A DNA stretch of 64,000 bases, taken from NCBI GenBank assembly GCA_030685235.1, contig MU839119.1, positions 1 through 64,000 of the forward strand. The letters run 5' to 3'. The position numbers and the translations under genes were made by a program. A model generated the notes under the pieces. The model saw only the letters and a program-made list of their open reading frames with translations. It made no database searches and was not told the origin of the DNA. Shown here piece by piece: positions 58,211 to 64,000 of the stretch (the stretch's first letter is position 1; each line of letters starts with the position of its first letter). This stretch comes from Copromyces sp. CBS 386.78. Taxonomy: Eukaryota > Ascomycota > Sordariomycetes > Sordariales > Sordariaceae.

Positions 58211-59531
58211 TCATATGAACGGTCCAGGTCCGAGTCTGTTCCTCCTCCATCCTCCCCTATCGGACATAGAGCTTTCAGATAGATCTTCTGACAAAGCACC
58301 AAATCTGTGGTTGCCATCTTGCCATCGCCGCTCCTGAAGCAACTGTTCGCTTCGATACTTATCCCATTCCCATACCCGGGCAATTGATAGTTCAATGTCT
58401 TTGTGGGTCCAGCATGAGATGGTAGGAGTGTTTGAGGGGGCAGAAGGACTTGAGGGGGTAGTAGTGTTGGAGGGGATAGGAGCGTTTGAGGGGGTAGAAG
58501 GACTTGAGGGGGTAGTAGTGTTGGAGGGGATAGGAGCGTTTGAGGGGGTATGGCTCAGTTCCTCGGTTGCTCCTGCTCGCCACGAAGGACAGTTTTTCAT
58601 ATTCCACCTTTTCCGTTCGAGTTGATCGATGCAATTCATCATCTTGTCGTATGACACGCGTTGGAGCGTAGGGCTGGTGATGAAACTAGTGTTGGAGGGG
58701 ATAGGAGCGTTTGAGGGGGTATGGCTCAGTTCCTCGGTTGCTCCTGCTCGCCACGAAGGACAGTTTTTCATATTCCACCTTTTCCGTTCGAGTTTATCGA
58801 TGCAATCCATCATCTTGTCGTATGACACGCGTTGGAGCGTAGGGCTGGTGATGAGACTGTCCGCAGAGCCCCAGTACCGAAGTGACCAATATGGTACAGT
58901 ATAAACCGTCTCTATGTTCACGCCGCATTCTTTCGGGAGGGTTGCCTTTCCGCTCTCCAGGAAGAGAGAATTTTCGGTCTCTGGCTGAGTTCGACCGGAC
59001 TGCACGAGATCCATGAGATGAGGGTGCCTGGGAACCCCGGGTCGTTTCAAAGGGCCTCTGTCGTTGCAACTGGTTACCTAAACGGCACCATTCTGGTTAA
59101 CAGTCTAACCAGGTACACGGGCTGAATCAGATGACTGTACAGTACCATTGTATTCAGCCCAGAGAGGAACGGAAGCTACTAACCAAGCAAATACGGACAA
59201 TGACCGTGCCTTCTTTCCGTCCCTTGGATAGAATCATGACTGGATGGCTGAAAAAGTCATCCGGGATATCCGGGATGTCAAATGTTTGCAGTTCAGACCC
59301 GATCATTTCCTTTCGCGGGAGGTATTTGATGACACCTTGGAATTCACCACGCGCATCAGAACCCGACATCCTCCCAGGGGCCACGTACTTCATGCCGCTT
59401 TTGACGTTGCCAGGCTCTCCCGCACCATTGGGCAGTGCTGAGGGAACTGCTTCGTCCGTGTTGGCCGAGAACACACCGTTCCCCTGAACAACTTCAGGGG
59501 GGGGAACTTCAGTTGTAATTGTTCGGCGCAT
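58211..59531 (-). CDS. Uncharacterised fungal protein with in-frame tandem duplications
   Basis: Two exons read clearly: 59531-59184 and 59077-58211, joined over a 106-base intron (GTTAGT donor, TGTTAAC branch, CCGTTTAG acceptor, phase 0), giving 404 residues from the ATG at 59531. The frame stays open upstream to about 59616, so a further 5' exon is possible. A membrane-type segment (KVIISYLVALGVILLC, about 59790-59840) lies upstream but does not splice in frame in an obvious way. The core HPVMILSKGRKEGTVIVRIC, then V-T-S at the junction, and later ETVYTVPYWSLRYWGS resembles, from memory, a fungal protein type with an NHPVvIL..TSFGG block and a later YTVP..LR block; its function is unknown. 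The C-terminal half contains a duplicated 57-residue unit and 18-residue PSNAPIPSNTTTPSSPS repeats. Confidence 0.6.
58431..58592 (-). repeat. 54-base (18-codon) tandem repeat
   Basis: Units begin at 58431, 58485 and 58539 on the plus strand (period 54), the third incomplete. Each encodes a Pro/Ser/Thr/Asn-rich unit of the type PSNAPIPSNTTTPSSPS. In frame with the host gene. Confidence 0.85.
58517..58858 (-). repeat. 171-base (57-codon) tandem duplication
   Basis: Two nearly identical copies, 58517-58687 and 58688-58858, differing by only a few bases (for example Asp versus Asn and Lys versus Gln changes in the unit SPTLQRVSYDKMM..). The period 171 is a multiple of three, so the frame survives. 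The high identity points to a recent event. Confidence 0.88.
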
Positions 59532-59619
59532 GTTGGCTAGGAACACACGGACCTCTGGATAGACTTGAGCGGAGCGAACCACGCCATATACACAGGCAAT
59601 CCGCCGGAGGTAGAAATCT

Positions 59620-61993
59620 CACTGTCGTAGGCTCTGAAGAACACGGTTAGTTCCAGTGAACCACGGTTTCAGGTAGCGCGGTCGTGCTCACCGGTGGTGT
59701 GAGTGTGCTACTGTAAGTCCCGAGTAATATATCCTTCTCGCTGGGCTTGACAGTTGTGAGCTGTGATAGTGGGTTCGTCTCCTCCTTCAGCCGGCACAAG
59801 AGAATCACCCCAAGGGCAACGAGGTACGAGATGATGACCTTCCTGGCGGACTAGGAGAGGTAGATCACAGTGTACCGAAGAAGGTTCGAGTGGAAGGAAG
59901 GTTAAGGTCCCTTTCTAGTTTCACGCACGAGTTCTATTGACGAGAGTGTCAAATTTTTATACCTGAGACCAGCAACGCAAAGTCGCAAACTGGCTGACCG
60001 GTGGTGGTGCGGGTCGGCCAATAGCCTCCCTCAGTTGGTATAGCTTGTTGCTATATGTTGTAAAAGATCGTGACCAACGGCGCGTGTGCGGTGAGTACCT
60101 CTAGGCACACGCACGCGAGTACATAGCAGATCTCATCTTGGCACAGCCGGCATGTGAAGATGGAATAACCCGGAAGTGAGCTTGACAGATGCGAATGTTT
60201 GCAGGAGCCGGCCACTGGGGAGGTCAGATAATTGCCTGGAGTATCAGTCAGCCCTGGGCCCTTGAAAGCAAAAGAGATGATGATTAGAAAGCAGTGTATC
60301 GCACCCGCAACTTCAAGGGGCCGTCACATTGCGGATAACATCAGCATGTTCGACCCCTACCTAAGGTATTTGATCGGGAAGCTGGCATATCCGTTCTGGC
60401 TACAGCTGCAAAATGATACCCGGCGTTGGAAATGCTCGAAGTGCTGCACGTGACGGGACTGCGTCCAAGCCGCGATGTTCTTATACTCTTGCGACTGACT
60501 ACCCTCAGTGGGCTCAAAGTGCGCCGTATTATCGTGGATTTTGGCGCATGAGGTTTTGTTATTTGGATGGTGTCGCCAAAGACTGAATAACCGGTTGCCC
60601 AAGAAGCGACCTGGCCTCGCTGACGTCGCTAGACAACACTCCAACTTCTTAGTAAGAAGAGCCAAAGGGCAAAGATATGATTGGATACCTGCAAAGTTCA
60701 TGTTGCGTAGACGACTGGAGGCACTTACACGCGGAGCAGGCGTACGCCTGCATCATGGTACCTGCCCCCGGCTGGAGGTGGGCATGCGAAACCCGATTCT
60801 GTCGCTTTGAGCACATTTGCAATGCAGAACTCGGACTTCCCCAAGATCTCGAGGCGGAAGTACACATGGAGAGGGAGTGCGTTGTTCGCAATTGAAGTGG
60901 TCGGCGAGAGATGGTCAAGTGTCTTTGGGGCTTCGGAAGCATTGCAAAGAAGATGGTTTGGGAGCAAAACAGAAAGCAGGGATTCTCAAAGGAAGGAAGC
61001 TTTTTCACGAGACATGTCAGGGAAAAGAAGGCTTTGACTAATTGGAGAAGAAGATGATGAAGATGAGGAGGATAATCCAGACCTCTAGGAGCCTGGGGAG
61101 GCCAGTCTTTTATACAGGGAGATCCGCCATCAATGAGCCTTCCTCCCGGGCCTCCTTGAGTCTCTGGCTTCCCTGATTAGATTTATGGCTTCCTTGTGAG
61201 TAGGGCTTCCTTCCATTGTAGATAGTTTCCTCCTTCCATCCCCAGTAGGTTCTTTATAAGGTATCTATACAGGTAGGTAATACATTCCTTCCAGCGATTG
61301 CAGCGCAAACCTCTCGTCGCCCACCAGTTCACAATTCAAGTCGATGTTTCCCCGCCGTACAATTCAAGAGTGGAAGGAGCGAGTCGGGTGGATGCAAGCA
61401 GTATGCTCAACATCGCAGATGTAGGTACCGTTTGTACACGGCTGCCAAGAGATAGTGTATCACTGCTTAGCATATCACAAATGTTAGCACTTGTTAACTC
61501 GATGGGGTGTTCAACGGGAAAGAGGTTGGATGAGCAATCTCTGATTGCTTTTCATAACATCTTCCCTTCTTTCCTGTGCTTGACAAGCTGAGGGCCAAGG
61601 TCAGGACGCCAGAGGCCGCGCTGGCGGGCGACGTCACATTTCCTTGTCGGCTGTCTTCAACCTCCTTCAGCTCCAGTCCCCTCTTGGTTCCGAACTTAGG
61701 TTCCGGCTTCCAACCGAGTAACTCCAACGGCCCGACCGAGCCTCCTGTACCACGCGCCACCTGCTTGCACAGAGGCAGTCACAGCAACCCGACAGCCCTT
61801 GCCTTGCCTTCCATGTGACCCCTTTGGATAATAGGTTTCTCCCCTTCCTTGGTCTTGCATAATCTCTCAACCCATATTAACCCCTTTCCCTCGCACTGTC
61901 TTCTCCCGTCAAGCTCTCCTTACTCTTCCCAAAACACATTACTACCTAGAGAGTACCCACGATTCTCAACCTCCATCACATGCCCAACACTTT
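59620..61993. other. Intergenic; possible lost or uncharted 5' exon, otherwise nothing firm
   Basis: Near 59.7-59.85 kb the minus strand encodes a hydrophobic, membrane-like segment that may be a 5' exon of the neighbouring gene. At 60.6-61.0 kb overlapping frames on both strands are open for about 100 residues, but none is convincing. The last few hundred bases are the 3' flank of the hydrolase gene. Confidence 0.4.
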
Positions 61994-63037
61994 TCACTCC
62001 TCCTCAACGCATCCCTCCTTCCCTTGCTTCCACAGCCCCTCCAAAAACTCACACGCCTCCCTCACCCCCCTCGTCACCATCTCGGCCCTCTTCTCGTCCA
62101 TAAACAAGTTGAAATGGTTTCCCTCAACATGAATCACCTTGCGCACCATCCCCTCAGCATACTTTCCCCACCCCAGCAGCTCGTCCTTTCTATGCACATC
62201 CGTCCTGGACACCTCACCCGCAGCCACCTGCTCCTCTTGCAGCGGCACATATTCCTTGGCCCTCAGCAGGACCACCGGCGGCGGCCCCATTTTCTTGGAA
62301 GTTGCGCCATGCGAACCCTCCAAATCAAGATCATCCTCAGCAGAAGCAGAGCGCAGTACAGCGGGACGAGCAGCACATGGCCAAGTAGGCATGTCCCAGA
62401 TCCCCACCATGCGCCCCGCGTGGTAAAAACACCTTATCACAGCCTCTTTGGTCTCAGGCTTGGTATGCGGACCCCACAGCATGGTAGTCGCGTTGGGACT
62501 CGCAATCTTGACGTCCTGCGGATAGGACGAAGGGGAGGGGTTCATGCTGTCGATCATGACGATTCCCAGGACATTCAACTTCCTGGCCTTGGCCTTCTTT
62601 TTACCGGTTTTTTGCGCTGCTGCTGCTGCTGCTGCCGCCTCTGCAGCGTTAAAATCCAGAACCTGCCTGGCCACTTCCACGCTGGTCATGCCGCCTTGGG
62701 ACCAACCGCCCAGGATCAAGTCCCGTTCATTCTCTTTGTCACACCCTGCTTTGCTTGTCGGTCTGCTGCTGACTTTGCCATCGCATTGGTCGTCACCGAA
62801 TAAGGTGTCGACTATGAAATTGAGGTAGGTCTTGCCCATCTCGGGAACCCCTCCTTCAAATGTGGACTTGGATGAGAAGTGTGGGTTGAAGATGCCGTAG
62901 ACGGGACGGTGCAGGTCGGAGAGGCAGTAGTAGGCGTAGATTGTGCCGCCGCCGTCGTGCAGGAGGAAGAGAGGGGGGCGGCTGGTAGAGAGAGGGGTGA
63001 AGGGGGGTTGGATTAGGTTTGGGTTTCGGTGGAACAT
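61994..63037 (-). CDS. Thioesterase-domain alpha/beta hydrolase (stand-alone)
   Basis: A single exon of 347 residues from the ATG at 63037 (MFHRNPNLIQPPFTPLS). The frame is open further upstream only through GTG and other non-ATG codons, so this start is preferred. The order fits the thioesterase family of polyketide and non-ribosomal peptide systems: PLFLLHDGGGTIYAYYCL (oxyanion region) near residues 22-39, PVYGIFNPHF, ERDLILGGWSQGGM with the nucleophile Ser at about 113, a helix VEVARQVL, and a late VIHVEGNHFNLF with the catalytic His at about 308. A polyalanine run (about 10) and a basic KKKAKARK stretch are inserted after the nucleophile helix. There is no synthase in the window, so it is either an editing-type thioesterase acting elsewhere or a general acyl hydrolase. 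Confidence 0.85.
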   Translation of the reverse strand: MFHRNPNLIQPPFTPLSTSRPPLFLLHDGGGTIYAYYCLSDLHRPVYGIFNPHFSSKSTFEGGVPEMGKTYLNFIVDTLFGDDQCDGKVSSRPTSKAGCDKENERDLILGGWSQGGMTSVEVARQVLDFNAAEAAAAAAAAQKTGKKKAKARKLNVLGIVMIDSMNPSPSSYPQDVKIASPNATTMLWGPHTKPETKEAVIRCFYHAGRMVGIWDMPTWPCAARPAVLRSASAEDDLDLEGSHGATSKKMGPPPVVLLRAKEYVPLQEEQVAAGEVSRTDVHRKDELLGWGKYAEGMVRKVIHVEGNHFNLFMDEKRAEMVTRGVREACEFLEGLWKQGKEGCVEEE

Positions 63038-64000
63038 GGTGGTTGTTGTTCGTTGGGTTGATTGGTGTTTTGATGGGGATGGTAGGGCTGGGTATGGATA
63101 TTTGACTGTGTTATGCTTTGGCGGCAAGTTCGTTTCTTGTCGGTTCTTGTTTGGTGATGTTGAAAGAGGAAGAGGACGGCTTGGTCGGTAGGCTTTTATC
63201 CCCAGTGTTGTTTGCGACGCTGAGTTATTGTTGCGGCCCTTCACCAGCTCGTTTGTCGATTGTGGCTGGGCGAGTCACCAAGGTTATGACTGATGTAGTG
63301 ACTGTTTGCAGCTATGAGCCGTAAAGTGAAGCGCTGTTCAGGTTGTTTGTTGACAATCTCTGTGGGTAGGCAAAGTATCGTTGGTCTGGCCTCCTGGTGG
63401 TGAAGAGTTGAGATGACGTGTCCTGAATGGTTGCTGTCAAGGTGCAAGATCAGAAAATCCGCCGTGTTGAACCAAACGACAGAATTGGTTTTTGCGTGAA
63501 GGATACAAAGGGGCAGTGAGTGTAAAAAGATGAAAAGGGGATGAAGTGAACAAACCTCCACGATCCCCTTTGTCGTCTAGTGTACAGTATTGTAGATCAT
63601 AGCCCCTGACCGGCCAGCCCGGCTCCCGCTGACGGCCCCACGTCAAAAAATGCCCCGCTTTTGACGAACGGATTGCTTAGATGGGAATGTGTTCAAAGTC
63701 CGAAAGTTCCTTCATGTCAACATGGTGGCGGCGAGTACTGTGATATCGTACAAGAGATAGGGAATGTGAAAAAAATGCTGGTAGGGATATCACATACTAA
63801 AGAAAAATGGTGCCAGAAAAAAAAAAAAAAAACTATTTACCCCCGCCGCCCACCCGCTACCATTCATCTTCCCATGAAAACCGAAATGTTGTTTGAGAGG
63901 GGATAAGTAAACACACATATGCCTTGCCTGCCTTCCACTCAGTCTAAGCCCCTTGAACGCCAGTCCAGCACAGCCCGATGAAACCAGCCTCCCGTCCTGT
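63038..64000. other. Promoter side of the hydrolase and window end; no gene
   Basis: An A16 tract lies at 63817-63832. Frames here are short and unsupported. A gene could start beyond the right edge. Confidence 0.5.

Noticed and set aside
60649..61041. A possible spliced gene on the minus strand
   Set aside because: The only frame-consistent splice would use an intron of about 40 bases, too short for this genome, and no family was recognised.
63038..63244. A 69-residue N-terminal extension of the hydrolase
   Set aside because: It would begin with GTG; the first in-frame ATG (63037) directly precedes the conserved domain.

Overview
This window is a filamentous ascomycete chromosome segment, almost certainly from Neurospora or a very close relative in the Sordariales. 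The evidence is short GT-AG introns with CTAAC/CTGAC-like branch sites, intergenic TAGG-type repeats, long mononucleotide tracts, an AT-rich transposon relic that looks RIP-mutated, and a set of recognisable fungal genes. From recall, not from a search, the grouping of a cerato-platanin gene, a col-26/AmyR-type regulator and a CCR4 gene fits one Neurospora crassa locus.

Layout. 1-730: decayed hAT transposon end. 4.5-7.8 kb (-): AcrB-like membrane/coiled-coil protein. 12.4-14.9 kb (-): CCR4 deadenylase, two exons. 17.0-23.8 kb: a cluster of one family of small secreted cysteine-rich proteins (here called SSP), with three intact genes, one broken copy and one fragment, all on the minus strand. 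An unrelated small plus-strand gene sits inside the cluster at 19.55 kb. A fourth intact SSP copy lies 11 kb away at 34.9 kb on the plus strand. Between them are a mitochondrial hotdog thioesterase (24.6-25.9 kb, -), an ETFRF1/LYRM5-type LYR protein (26.5-27.2 kb, +) and a large SAM-dependent methyltransferase (27.6-30.0 kb, -). 36.7-37.5 kb (-): a tiny membrane protein and a cerato-platanin. 42.1-44.4 kb (-): the Zn2Cys6 regulator COL-26. 44.4-56.4 kb: a 12 kb stretch with no gene I can support. 56.4-59.6 kb: a small conserved-looking protein, a possible acidic protein, and a minus-strand gene with in-frame tandem duplications. 62.0-63.0 kb (-): a stand-alone thioesterase-fold hydrolase.

The genes do not form one pathway. 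Three themes stand out: nutrient and mRNA control (CCR4, COL-26), mitochondrial fatty-acid and electron-transfer functions (hotdog thioesterase, ETFRF1-like), and secreted cysteine-rich proteins (SSP family plus cerato-platanin). The most interesting structure is the SSP family. Every intact member has the same three-exon, phase-0 design, with a 16-18 codon signal-peptide exon, six conserved cysteines, and a TATA-like box 100-165 bp upstream of the start. The copies show birth-and-death evolution. All exon joins were worked out by hand from splice signals and reading-frame agreement.
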